64,000 bases of DNA from an uncultured Eubacteriales bacterium (GTDB lineage: Bacteria > Bacillota > Clostridia > Oscillospirales > UBA644), in contig CAKSTW010000006.1 of NCBI GenBank assembly GCA_934501435.1, positions 62,001-126,000 of the forward strand, in the 5' to 3' direction. The position numbers and the translations under genes are program-made. This document shows positions 18,928 through 27,490 of the stretch, in pieces. The notes beneath the pieces were generated by a model. That model was not told the origin of the DNA and did no database searches. It was given only the letters and a program-made list of their open reading frames with translations. The first letter of the stretch is position 1, and each line of letters begins with the position of its first letter.

Positions 18928-20262
18928 ATGAAAAAAACAATATTCGTTCTTCTCCTTGTTCTTTTAATGCTTTCGGGCTGTCAAAAAACCGAAACAAAAA
19001 CCGAAGAAAAAACCGATCTTCTCGGTTCGGAAATAAATATTATCTGTGACGAAAACAACTGCAACGGTTTTCTCTGGTTTTCTTCCGACAGCAAAGAAGC
19101 CGAAGAAATGCGGCAAAGAAAAGAAGTTATTGAAAAAGAATTCAACTGCAAAATAAATATTGTGAACACCGAGACGGGCATCGAGTCGTTCATAAGTTCG
19201 AAAACCGCATCAAACGCCACGGGAGACGCCGACATAACTCTTTCCCTTTCGTATTACGTCAGGCGCTGGGGCAAAGCGGGATACCTTACCGATATTGCTG
19301 AAATTTCGGACGTGATAGATTTTCCCGACAGTTTCCGCTGGGGAGACGAAAACGACCTTGAAACGACGGCTGTCGGAGGCACGGTTTACGGCGTAATCCC
19401 GAAATCGTTTCCCGACAATCTGAAATCGTTTTTCTATTTTATCGTCACAAACGACGCTCTCGTAACAAAAGCGACCGGCATTTCTCCCGATATTTACAGA
19501 GAAAACGGGCTTTCGCGCGAAGATCTTGAATTTCTTGTCAAAAACACTTATCAGCCGTCGGAGGGGATATACGGGCTTGACACCGGGCTTGAATCTTTTC
19601 TTACGACCTGCATATATTCGGGCGGAGGCTCCGTTTACAATGAAAAAACGGGGCTTCGTGACGCGGGAACGCTCGAAGCGTTAAGCTGGGGAGCGGATTT
19701 TCTTGATAATAACAAAGCCGCCGTATATCTGCACGACGATTACAGGGATATGTTTCTTTCGGGTAAAGCCGCGCTTGCGACGGCAGACACCGCGGCAATA
19801 ACTGACGACATAGCGGACAATACCGAGATCGGCAGATTTTCTGTCTTTTCATTCCCGAAAGGCCCTTATGCGACGGAAGAGACCGCCGCCGGATATATCC
19901 ATTCCTACAAGCACACGATAGCCGTCCCGAAGATAACCTCCGACGCCGACGCGACGGCTGAAATACTTAACGAATTTTTCGCTCCTCTCTCATACCTGTC
20001 GAGCAAAGATGATCTGAAGAAATATTATAAAAACGGAGTTTTCTGGGCGGACGAAGACGTTGAAACGGTCTTCGGAGAATCCGCAAAAGGCAGATACAAC
20101 TATTGGCAGGAAGGCTTCCACAACATAATGACTAATATCGCCGAAGCGACCGTATCGCAGTCTCCGTCGGCGGCTCTTTCAAGCGCGCTCGGAATAGCGG
20201 ACAACTCGGTCGAAACGACGATAAAACCGAACCGCGAGGGGCTTAAACTTTATTTCGAATAG
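18928..20262 (+). CDS. Orphan extracellular solute-binding lipoprotein (family 1)
   Basis: A 444-residue lipoprotein. The start is ATG 18928 (MKKTIFV), behind GAGGGAT, giving a signal peptide with lipobox LMLSGC at 14-19. The body shows family 1 ABC binding-protein character: RKEVIEKEFNCKI, a central domain closing around a ligand, and a conserved-looking tail with repeated Ala/Ser helices. No permease or ATPase is adjacent, which is unusual; it may serve a distant importer or act as a sensor or carrier lipoprotein. The ligand is unknown. It ends before the aromatic-operon promoter, with no clear terminator. Confidence 0.8.
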   Translation: MKKTIFVLLLVLLMLSGCQKTETKTEEKTDLLGSEINIICDENNCNGFLWFSSDSKEAEEMRQRKEVIEKEFNCKINIVNTETGIESFISSKTASNATGDADITLSLSYYVRRWGKAGYLTDIAEISDVIDFPDSFRWGDENDLETTAVGGTVYGVIPKSFPDNLKSFFYFIVTNDALVTKATGISPDIYRENGLSREDLEFLVKNTYQPSEGIYGLDTGLESFLTTCIYSGGGSVYNEKTGLRDAGTLEALSWGADFLDNNKAAVYLHDDYRDMFLSGKAALATADTAAITDDIADNTEIGRFSVFSFPKGPYATEETAAGYIHSYKHTIAVPKITSDADATAEILNEFFAPLSYLSSKDDLKKYYKNGVFWADEDVETVFGESAKGRYNYWQEGFHNIMTNIAEATVSQSPSAALSSALGIADNSVETTIKPNREGLKLYFE

Positions 20263-20287
20263 TTCATAAAAAGGACACAGAAAAATA

Positions 20288-20316
20288 TTGACAATCATTT
20301 CTTTTTGTTGTAAAAT
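20288..20316 (+). promoter_or_regulatory. Strong promoter of the aromatic amino-acid operon
   Basis: Consensus TTGACA (20288-20293), 17-base spacer, TAAAAT (20311-20316). The predicted RNA start near 20323 is about 17 bases before the leader-peptide ATG. Confidence 0.92.
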
Positions 20317-20339
20317 GATAAAAAACAGGGAGAATTAAG

Positions 20340-20441
20340 ATGAAAAAGCAGTCAGCAAGCACGAATATGTTTTTTTACTTTTATTACCAGGGCCTTTATT
20401 TCGGCGCCGGTTATTTTTGCTGTAAAAAAACATCTGCGTAA
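20340..20441 (+). CDS. Phe/Tyr leader peptide of the aromatic operon
   Basis: A 33-codon open frame behind AGGGAG: M1-K-K-Q-S-A-S-T-N-M10, then FFYFYYQGLYFGAGYF, then CCKKTSA and TAA. Ten of sixteen residues at positions 11-26 are Phe or Tyr (five each) and there is no Trp. It sits between a consensus promoter and a terminator-type hairpin directly upstream of pheA, the design of an amino-acid leader peptide. Ribosome stalling on Phe or Tyr codons would leave 20424-20434 free to pair with 20469-20479 and block the terminator. It is too short and skewed to be an ordinary protein. I know of no named homologue. Confidence 0.88.
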   Translation: MKKQSASTNMFFYFYYQGLYFGAGYFCCKKTSA

Positions 20442-20479
20442 TTCTCTTATGAATTTGTAAAGTAAACCGATGTTTGTTT
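20424..20479 (+). promoter_or_regulatory. Predicted antiterminator pairing
   Basis: AAACATC (20428-20434) is complementary to GATGTTT (20469-20475); three more A-T pairs follow one mismatch (20424-20426 with 20477-20479). The second strand overlaps the 5' arm of the terminator, so the two structures exclude each other. The first strand is covered by a ribosome resting at the leader stop codon (20439-20441). Confidence 0.65.
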
Positions 20480-20499
20480 TCAGCAGACATCGGTTTTTT
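20464..20499 (+). terminator. Attenuator terminator upstream of pheA
   Basis: Stem AAACCGATGT (20464-20473) / ACATCGGTTT (20487-20496), 13-base loop, followed by T residues to 20499. It lies 23 bases past the leader stop and 25 before the pheA start. Confidence 0.88.
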
Positions 20500-20523
20500 A
20501 ATTGTAAAAAAGGAAAGAAAACA

Positions 20524-21627
20524 ATGAATTTACTTGACGAGGCAAGAAAAGAAATTTCAGCCGCCGACAGAATAATCGCGGAACAGTTCGAAAAACGAAT
20601 GCGCGCGGTCGAAAACGTCGCCAAATACAAAAAAGAACATTCCCTTCCCGTCTTTGATTCCGACAGAGAAGACGCGCTCATAAAAAAGAATCTCGAATAT
20701 CTTTCGGACGACGGGATAAAAGATCTTTACGTTTTGTTTCAGAAACAGGTAATGGATCTCTCAAAACAGTATCAATCGACGCTTATTTCGGGACAGAGAA
20801 TAGCGTTTTCGGGTATTGCGGGAGCCTATGCTCATATAGCGGCGACCAAGATATTCCCCGAGGCAAGGGTCTTCCCCATGCCGAACTTCGAAAAGGCGTA
20901 CCTCTCTGTCGAAGAGGGCGAATGCGACGCTGTAATTCTGCCGATAGAAAACAGCATGGCGGGCGAAGTCGGAGCAAACATTGATATGATGTTTGCGGGA
21001 AGTCTTTATATCACGGGTATTTACGAACTCAGAATTTCCCATAATCTTCTCGCAAAACCCGGAACAGAACTTTCCGAAATAAAAGAAGTCGTAAGTCACA
21101 CTCAGGCGCTTGAACAGTGCAGAGATTTTATAGAAAGAAACGGACTCACGACAATAAACGAAGCAAATACCGCCATGGCTGCAAAAAAAGTCGCAGACTC
21201 GGACGATCGTTCGGTTGCGGCAATAGCAAGCAAGGAGACCGCAGAACTCTACGGACTTGAAATAATAAAAGAGTCCATAAACGAAAACACGAGCAACACG
21301 ACAAGGTTTGCGGTACTTTCAAGACAAAGACATTCCGACGAAAACAACAGGCTGTTCACGCTTGTCTTCATCGTAAAACACGAAGCGGGCGCTCTCGCGA
21401 AAGCAATAGACATCATCGGAGAATTCGGGTTCAATATGCAGATGATAAAAAGCAGACCTCTCCGCTCTTCCCTCTGGCAATATTATTTCTTTACGGAGAT
21501 AGAGGGCAATCCCGACAGCGAAAACGGCAGAAAAATGCTCGAAAAACTCGGAGAGTACTGCCTTGAACTTAAGGTTCTCGGCTCGTACGGAAAACACATC
21601 AAAATCGAAAGTCAGGAAGTTTTATGA
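20524..21627 (+). CDS. pheA: Bifunctional chorismate mutase/prephenate dehydratase
   Basis: P-protein of phenylalanine synthesis, 367 residues. An AroQ-type chorismate mutase (1-85) precedes a prephenate dehydratase domain (about 91-270) with the catalytic motif TTRFAVLSR (Thr260-Arg-Phe), and a C-terminal ACT domain (277-360) with GALAKAI and KSRPLRSS, equivalent to the GALV and ESRP phenylalanine-binding motifs. Feedback inhibition by Phe is therefore likely. I choose ATG 20524 (MNLLDE), behind AAAGGAAAG; the longer frame from 20470 begins inside the terminator. First structural gene of the operon; its stop overlaps the aroB start. Confidence 0.97.
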   Translation: MNLLDEARKEISAADRIIAEQFEKRMRAVENVAKYKKEHSLPVFDSDREDALIKKNLEYLSDDGIKDLYVLFQKQVMDLSKQYQSTLISGQRIAFSGIAGAYAHIAATKIFPEARVFPMPNFEKAYLSVEEGECDAVILPIENSMAGEVGANIDMMFAGSLYITGIYELRISHNLLAKPGTELSEIKEVVSHTQALEQCRDFIERNGLTTINEANTAMAAKKVADSDDRSVAAIASKETAELYGLEIIKESINENTSNTTRFAVLSRQRHSDENNRLFTLVFIVKHEAGALAKAIDIIGEFGFNMQMIKSRPLRSSLWQYYFFTEIEGNPDSENGRKMLEKLGEYCLELKVLGSYGKHIKIESQEVL

Positions 21628-22649
21628 ATTTGACGGTTGACTTAAAGGAAAGAAGTTACGGAATAACAATAGGAAAAGATCTGCTTGCAAACGCCGGTAA
21701 ATATTTTGACCTCGGCAGAAATGTTCTTATCGTGACCGACGACAATATCCCGACGGAATATTCCGAAAAGATAAAAAAATGTTCGAAAAACGGGATCATA
21801 AAGGTTATTCCGAACGGAGAGAAGTCGAAGTCTTTTAACGGGCTTGAAACGCTTCTCAAAACCATGCTTGACAACGGCTTTTCGCGCAAAGACTGCGCTG
21901 TTGCGGTCGGCGGCGGCGTTGTCGGAGACCTTGCGGGTTTTGCGGCGGCGACTTATATGCGCGGCATTGATTTTTATAACGTGCCGACGACCGTTCTTTC
22001 CCAGGTCGATTCGTCGATAGGCGGAAAGGTCGCGATAAATTTCGGCGGAGTCAAAAACGTTGTCGGAGCTTTTTATCAGCCGAAAGCCGTCCTTATAGAC
22101 ACCGAAACCCTCTCTTCCCTGCCCGACAGGCAAATCAAAAACGGACTTATGGAAGCGCTGAAATCAGGGGCGATAAGAGACCGCGAACTCTTTGAAATGT
22201 TCGAAAACACCGATAAACCCGATATAACGCAGATAATATACAAGTCTCTTACCGTCAAGAAAAAGGTCGTTGAAAACGACGAAAAAGAAAAGGGCGAGAG
22301 AATGCTCTTGAATTTCGGGCACACGATAGGACACGGACTTGAAGTCGCCGCGGACGGAAAACTTTTCCACGGAGAAGCGGTCGCTCTCGGAATGTATCTG
22401 ATATCGGGAGAAGACCTCCGCGAAAGGCTTAAGAAAGTATATATTTCCCTCGGAATGTGGGAAAATCTCAAATCGGTATATACCGACATTATAACAAACA
22501 AAGCCGACAGAATAAAATCTGCAATACTCCACGACAAAAAAGCTGCAGACGGCGTTTTCTCGGCGGTAGTCGTCGAAAATATCGGAGACGGAAAAATAAA
22601 AAAGATGACGGCGGAAGAAATTGATTCTTTGATAGGGAGATTGAAATGA
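21624..22649 (+). CDS. aroB: 3-dehydroquinate synthase
   Basis: Converts DAHP to 3-dehydroquinate, 341 residues, NAD- and metal-dependent. Visible motifs: GGGVVGDLAGFAA (nucleotide binding, about 93-105), PTTVLSQVDSSIGGKVAIN, LMEALKSG with the metal-binding Glu, and GHTIGHGLE with metal-binding His residues. Start ATGA overlaps the pheA stop by four bases, indicating translational coupling. Length and motif set are normal. Confidence 0.98.
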   Translation: MNLTVDLKERSYGITIGKDLLANAGKYFDLGRNVLIVTDDNIPTEYSEKIKKCSKNGIIKVIPNGEKSKSFNGLETLLKTMLDNGFSRKDCAVAVGGGVVGDLAGFAAATYMRGIDFYNVPTTVLSQVDSSIGGKVAINFGGVKNVVGAFYQPKAVLIDTETLSSLPDRQIKNGLMEALKSGAIRDRELFEMFENTDKPDITQIIYKSLTVKKKVVENDEKEKGERMLLNFGHTIGHGLEVAADGKLFHGEAVALGMYLISGEDLRERLKKVYISLGMWENLKSVYTDIITNKADRIKSAILHDKKAADGVFSAVVVENIGDGKIKKMTAEEIDSLIGRLK

Positions 22650-23740
22650 AAAACACATTCGGACAAAGCGTTGCTCTGACGGTATTCGGCGAAAGTCACG
22701 GTCCTGCGGTCGGCGCAATTATCGACGGACTTGCCCCCGGACTTTCGGTAAACGAAGATTTCATCAGGCATCAACTCGACCTGCGCCGGCCTTTCGGAAA
22801 AATTTCGACGCCGAGAGTCGAAGAAGACGAATTTGAAATTCTTTCGGGCGTTTATAACGGAAAAACAACGGGAACGCCGCTTTGCATCATAATAAGAAAC
22901 AAAAATACGCAAAGTAAAGACTATTCCGAACTCGAAAACAAGCCACGCCCCTCCCATGCGGACTACACGGGCGAAATAAAATACCGCGGATTCGAAGACC
23001 CGCGCGGCGGCGGTCATTTTTCGGGAAGAATAACCGCGGCTATTGTCGCTGCCGGCGCAATAGTCATCGACGCGCTCAAAAACAAGGGAATAATTATCGG
23101 AACGCATATAAAAAGCTGCGGAGATATTTCCGACAGGGATTTTTCCGACCTTTCCGAAGATATAAAAACTCTCGGAAAAGAAAAATTCGCGGTGCTTGAC
23201 GAAAGAGCCGCAGAAAAAATGATAGAGAAAATCGAAAAAGCCGCAGAAGAAAAGGACAGCGTCGGCGGAGTTCTCGAAACCGCAATTTCGGGACTTCCCG
23301 CAGGCGTCGGAGAACCGTGGTTCGATTCTTTTGAAAGCGTTCTTTCGAGAGGTCTTTTCGCCGTTCCCGCAGTAAAGGGCGTTGAGTTCGGTCTCGGATT
23401 TAGTTTTGCAAAAACAACGGGAAGTCTTGCAAACGACCCGTTTACCGTAAAAAACGGCAAAGTAGCAACAGAGACAAACAATAACGGCGGAATAAACGGC
23501 GGAATAACAAACGGTATGCCCGTTATTTTCAGGACCGCAATAAAGCCCACGCCGTCGATTTTCAGAGAGCAGAAGACCGTCGACATGAAAACGGGAAAAG
23601 AAACGACTTTGACGCTTACGGGAAGACACGACCCCGCGATCTTCCACCGCGCAAGAGTCGTCGTCGACAGCATTTCGGCGTTTGCCGCGGCAGATCTTTT
23701 GGCTCTCCGTTACGGAACGGATTTTCTTTCGGAGGAATAA
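22646..23740 (+). CDS. aroC: Chorismate synthase
   Basis: Last step to chorismate, 364 residues, reduced-FMN dependent. Motifs: GESHGPAVGAIIDG (about 12-25), RPSHADYTGEIKY, DPRGGGHFSGRITAA and GRHDPAIFHRARVV near the C-terminus. The four-base ATGA overlap with aroB shows coupling. All family signatures are present. Confidence 0.98.
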   Translation: MKNTFGQSVALTVFGESHGPAVGAIIDGLAPGLSVNEDFIRHQLDLRRPFGKISTPRVEEDEFEILSGVYNGKTTGTPLCIIIRNKNTQSKDYSELENKPRPSHADYTGEIKYRGFEDPRGGGHFSGRITAAIVAAGAIVIDALKNKGIIIGTHIKSCGDISDRDFSDLSEDIKTLGKEKFAVLDERAAEKMIEKIEKAAEEKDSVGGVLETAISGLPAGVGEPWFDSFESVLSRGLFAVPAVKGVEFGLGFSFAKTTGSLANDPFTVKNGKVATETNNNGGINGGITNGMPVIFRTAIKPTPSIFREQKTVDMKTGKETTLTLTGRHDPAIFHRARVVVDSISAFAAADLLALRYGTDFLSEE

Positions 23741-23741
23741 A

Positions 23742-24995
23742 ATGGACTTCGGACTTACAGGACACCCTCTCGGTCACAGTTTTTCAAAAGAAATTCACGA
23801 AAGTCTCGGACTTTATACCTATGAAATATGCGATCTTCCCGAAAAAAATTTCGCAAAATTCATGACCGAAAAAAAATTCAGAGGGATAAACGTCACGATA
23901 CCGTACAAACAGAAAGTTATCCCGTATCTTGACGAAATTGACGAGACCGCAAAAGAGATAGGCGCGGTAAACACGATAGTAAACAGGGACGGCAGGCTTT
24001 ACGGATATAACACCGACCTATTCGGGATTTCAAATCTGATTCTGAAAACCGCTGGAGACATTTCGGAAAAAACCGTTCTTATCCTCGGTTCGGGAGGAAC
24101 TTCAAGGACCGCGGCGTATGCGGTAAAAGCCCTCGGCGCAAAAAAAGTATATAAAGCGACAAGAAAGCACGATCTTCTCCCCGACGGAGATTTTGAGTTT
24201 ATAACTTACGATAATCTCGATAAAATCGCCGATATTACCGACATAATAATCAACACGACGCCCGTCGGAATGTTTCCGGACACCGACTGTTCCCCCGTCG
24301 ATATTTCCGTCTTCAAGAATTTATCGGCTGTCGTCGACGCGATATACAACCCGTTAAAAACAAAACTTGTTTACGCAGCGGAAAGCAGAAATATACCCGC
24401 GCAGACAGGGCTTTATATGCTCGTATCCCAGGCGGTAAAAGCGGCTGAACTTTTCACCGGCGAAAAAATTCCAGAAGAAACGTTGAATAAGGTTTTTTCC
24501 GATATTCTCAGAAGCAAACAAAACATTGTCCTTACGGGAATGCCCGGCTGCGGAAAAACGACCGTCGGGAAACTTCTTGCAGAGAAAACGGGAAAAACAT
24601 TTGCCGACACCGACGAACTGATCGAAAAAGAATACGGCCACCCGTCAAAAATCATCAGAGAGCACGGCGAAGAATATTTCAGGGACGTTGAAAGCCGCGT
24701 TATTTCCGACCTTAAAAACACCAATGCAAAGGTCATCGCCGTAGGCGGCGGCGCGGTATTAAGAAAAGAAAACGTTGAAAATCTGAAAAAAAACGGGGTC
24801 ACGGTCTTTATCGACAGAGACATAAACGATATTCAGCCGACAAACGACCGTCCGCTTTCTTCAGACAGAAGTAAACTGAAAAAACTTTACGATACCCGTT
24901 ATCCGATATATGCCGCGGCGGCGGATATAACGGTTGTTTCGGATAACAATGCCGAAAATGTAACGGATATGATAATTAAGGAGTTTTCAAAATGA
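23742..24995 (+). CDS. aroE-aroK: Fused shikimate dehydrogenase/shikimate kinase
   Basis: A 417-residue fusion. Start ATG 23742 (MDFGLTG), behind GGAGG; the frame from 23682 overlaps aroC and is not used. Residues 1-255 are shikimate dehydrogenase: GHPLGHSFS, NVTIPYK with catalytic Lys56, GAVNTI, YNTD (Asp92) and LGSGGTSRT for NADP. Residues 261-417 are shikimate kinase: TGMPGCGKTT (Walker A, 265-274), DTDELIEKEYG, AVGGGAVLR and RPLSS. The linker is under ten residues. The two enzymes catalyse successive steps, so the fusion may channel shikimate. No stop or slippery tract is seen at the junction. Confidence 0.95.
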   Translation: MDFGLTGHPLGHSFSKEIHESLGLYTYEICDLPEKNFAKFMTEKKFRGINVTIPYKQKVIPYLDEIDETAKEIGAVNTIVNRDGRLYGYNTDLFGISNLILKTAGDISEKTVLILGSGGTSRTAAYAVKALGAKKVYKATRKHDLLPDGDFEFITYDNLDKIADITDIIINTTPVGMFPDTDCSPVDISVFKNLSAVVDAIYNPLKTKLVYAAESRNIPAQTGLYMLVSQAVKAAELFTGEKIPEETLNKVFSDILRSKQNIVLTGMPGCGKTTVGKLLAEKTGKTFADTDELIEKEYGHPSKIIREHGEEYFRDVESRVISDLKNTNAKVIAVGGGAVLRKENVENLKKNGVTVFIDRDINDIQPTNDRPLSSDRSKLKKLYDTRYPIYAAAADITVVSDNNAENVTDMIIKEFSK

Positions 24996-25420
24996 AAATA
25001 ACCGTCATAAACGGAGCGAACATCAACTTCATAGGAATTCGCGAGCCTGATATTTACGGCAAAAAAACCTATAAAGACCTTGTTCTGATGATCGAAAAAT
25101 ACTGTAAAGATCTCGGGATCGAAGTCGAAATATATCAGTCGAACCACGAGGGCGACCTCGTTGATAAGATACAGGATTGCTACAAAAAATCGGACGGTAT
25201 CGTAATAAATCCGGGGGCTTACACCCATACGAGCATTGCGATAGCCGACGCTTTGAAAGCGGTATCCGTCCCCGCGGTTGAAGTTCATATCTCCGACGTT
25301 TCCGCGCGCGAAGATTTCAGGCAGATAAGTTATATCAGAAATATCTGCGTTGCAACTGTCGCGGGAAAAGGGCTTGACGGTTATATCGAAGCAATCGACA
25401 TCTTGAGGAACGGGAAATGA
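24992..25420 (+). CDS. aroQ: Type II 3-dehydroquinate dehydratase
   Basis: A 142-residue type II dehydroquinase. Motifs: NGANINFIGIREPDIYG (usual NGPNLNLLG-REP-YG, with slight changes), YQSNHEGDLVDKI, NPGAYTHTS, and EVHISDVSAREDFR. The start overlaps the fusion gene's stop by four bases. It provides the step missing from type I AroD, so the operon covers DAHP to chorismate with one gene or domain per step. Confidence 0.97.
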   Translation: MKITVINGANINFIGIREPDIYGKKTYKDLVLMIEKYCKDLGIEVEIYQSNHEGDLVDKIQDCYKKSDGIVINPGAYTHTSIAIADALKAVSVPAVEVHISDVSAREDFRQISYIRNICVATVAGKGLDGYIEAIDILRNGK

Positions 25421-26619
25421 ATATTACGATTTTGCCGTCAAAGGCAAACGGAGAAATAAAGGCTCAGCCGTCGAAAAGTATGGCGCACCGACTTATTGTC
25501 GCGGCGATCCTCGCAAAGGGAAAGTCCGTAATAAAAAATGTCGTTATGAGCGAAGATATAGGCGCAACATTGTCGGCAGCAGCGGCTTTCGGCGCAAAAT
25601 ATGAAATTTCGGGAGACAAAATCACCGTAATATCAGACGGTTTTTCTCCTGAAAAGAACGCGGTCGTCGACTGCAACGAAAGCGGAAGCACTCTCCGTTT
25701 TCTTATTCCCGTCGCACTTACCGCCGATTTCCCGATAGTTTTTACGGGGAAACCCCGACTTATGGAACGCCCTCTTTCGGAATATGAAAATATATGTAAA
25801 AAAGAGAGACTTCTGTTTGAGCGCGGAGACGGAAAAATAACAGTTTGCGGCAAACTGACGGCGGGATACTTCGAAATCAGAGGAGACGTCTCAAGCCAAT
25901 ATATTACGGGACTTCTGTTTGCATTGCCTCTTCTCGGAGGCGATTCGGTGCTGAAAATTCTGCCGCCCGTTGAAAGCCGTTCCTACATTGACCTTACTTT
26001 TGAAACTCTCGACCTTGCAAAAATAAAATATGAAAAAGACGGAAACTCTGTAAGAATTTTCAGAAACCGGCAGTATTCGCCGATTACCCAAACCGTCGAA
26101 GGAGACTTTTCGAACGCCGCTTTCCCCGACGCTTTCGGGCTTATCGGAGGCGACGTTACGGTTACGGGACTTTCGGAAAACTCAAAACAGGGAGACTCCG
26201 TTTACAGAGAATATTACCGCAAACTGAACGGCGGAACACCCGTTCTCGATATCGGAAACTGTCCCGACCTTGCGCCCGTACTTTTAGCGGTCGCCGCCTT
26301 AAAAAACGGAGCGACGCTTGAAAATACGGCAAGGCTTCGCTATAAAGAGTCGGACAGAGGAAACGCAATGAAAGAGGAACTTGAAAAGTTCGGTGCCGAC
26401 ATTACCGTTGAAGACAACAGAATAACGGTAAAGAAAGCGCCCCTGCATTTTCCGACGTCTCCCCTTTCGTCCCATAACGACCACAGAATAGCGATGGCTC
26501 TTTCGGTTATATGTTCCGTTACGGGCGGAACGATAACAGGCGCCGAAGCGGTAAGAAAAAGTTATCCCGACTATTGGAAAGATCTGGAAAAACTCGGAAT
26601 TGAGGTAAAATATGAATAA
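25417..26619 (+). CDS. aroA: EPSP synthase (3-phosphoshikimate 1-carboxyvinyltransferase)
   Basis: Joins shikimate 3-phosphate and phosphoenolpyruvate, 400 residues (somewhat short of the usual 430). Motifs: QPSKSMAHR near the N-terminus, NESGSTLRF, RYKESDRG and HNDHRIAMAL. The nucleotide sequence shows a four-base overlap with aroQ. NESGSTLRF stands in for the classic NAGTAxR region, as seen in other clostridial proteins. Confidence 0.96.
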   Translation: MNITILPSKANGEIKAQPSKSMAHRLIVAAILAKGKSVIKNVVMSEDIGATLSAAAAFGAKYEISGDKITVISDGFSPEKNAVVDCNESGSTLRFLIPVALTADFPIVFTGKPRLMERPLSEYENICKKERLLFERGDGKITVCGKLTAGYFEIRGDVSSQYITGLLFALPLLGGDSVLKILPPVESRSYIDLTFETLDLAKIKYEKDGNSVRIFRNRQYSPITQTVEGDFSNAAFPDAFGLIGGDVTVTGLSENSKQGDSVYREYYRKLNGGTPVLDIGNCPDLAPVLLAVAALKNGATLENTARLRYKESDRGNAMKEELEKFGADITVEDNRITVKKAPLHFPTSPLSSHNDHRIAMALSVICSVTGGTITGAEAVRKSYPDYWKDLEKLGIEVKYE

Positions 26620-27475
26620 AATAACAGCAGACACCGAATTTTTGATAATCGGTCTCGGCGTTATCGGAGGAAGTTACGCGGAAGCGCTCAGCGCAAAAGG
26701 CTACAAAGTAAAAGCGATAACAAAAGAACAAAAAGACATTGATTACGCTTTGAAAAAGAAAATGATTTCCGAAGGAACGACAGAGGTCGATGAAAACATA
26801 ATAAAAAACGCGGATATTATCATTTTTGCTCTTTATCCGCATATACTGACGGAATGGCTTGAAAAAAATCAGGGGTTAATAACTCCGGGAACTCTGTTAA
26901 CAGACGTTACGGGCGTAAAATCGGCGGTCGTACCGAAGATACAGGCGCTTCTCCGCCCCGACCTTGAATTTATCGCAAGCCACCCGATGGCGGGACGCGA
27001 AAGCCGCGGGATAGAGTATGCCGACGGCAACATTTTCAAGGCGGCGAACTTTATAGTCACCCCGACCGAAAAAAACACGCGGGAAGCAATAGAAATATGC
27101 AAAAGGCTCGGAGAAATACTCGGATTTTCGCGGATAAGCGAACTTTCGATCGAAGAACACGATAAAATGATAGGTTTTCTTTCGCAGCTTACGCACTGTA
27201 TTGCAATTTCCCTTATGACCTGCAACACAAACGACGACCTTGTCAAATATACGGGAGACTCTTTCCGGGATCTTATCCGTATCGCGAAAATAAACGACGA
27301 AATGTGGTCGGAACTGTTTTTACTTAACAAAAAATATCTTTCGGGCGAAATCGATATGTTCATAAACGAACTTGAAAAGATAAAAAAATATCTCGACACA
27401 GACGACAGAGAAAGCCTGCGCGAAATAATGAAACTTTCGACCAGGAGAAAAATCCAATTTGATAAACACAGATAA
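26612..27475 (+). CDS. tyrA: Prephenate dehydrogenase
   Basis: Tyrosine branch enzyme, 287 residues. N-terminal NAD motif IIGLGVIGGSYAEAL; conserved ASHPMAGRESRGIEYA, and QLTHCIAIS in the helical domain. No ACT domain follows, so feedback control by Tyr, if any, is not through an ACT domain. It overlaps aroA by eight bases. Confidence 0.95.
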   Translation: MNKITADTEFLIIGLGVIGGSYAEALSAKGYKVKAITKEQKDIDYALKKKMISEGTTEVDENIIKNADIIIFALYPHILTEWLEKNQGLITPGTLLTDVTGVKSAVVPKIQALLRPDLEFIASHPMAGRESRGIEYADGNIFKAANFIVTPTEKNTREAIEICKRLGEILGFSRISELSIEEHDKMIGFLSQLTHCIAISLMTCNTNDDLVKYTGDSFRDLIRIAKINDEMWSELFLLNKKYLSGEIDMFINELEKIKKYLDTDDRESLREIMKLSTRRKIQFDKHR

Positions 27476-27490
27476 ACGGAGGAAAGAAAA

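Noticed and set aside
20323..20523. T-box or TRAP-type control for the aromatic operon
   Set aside because: The leader is about 200 bases and lacks a T-box sequence (TGGNACCGCG-like) and lacks repeated GAG/TAG triplets; the leader-peptide explanation fits.
22076..23647. 523-codon minus-strand open frame over aroB/aroC
   Set aside because: Antisense shadow of two well-supported enzymes; low-complexity Ser/Phe/Arg composition.
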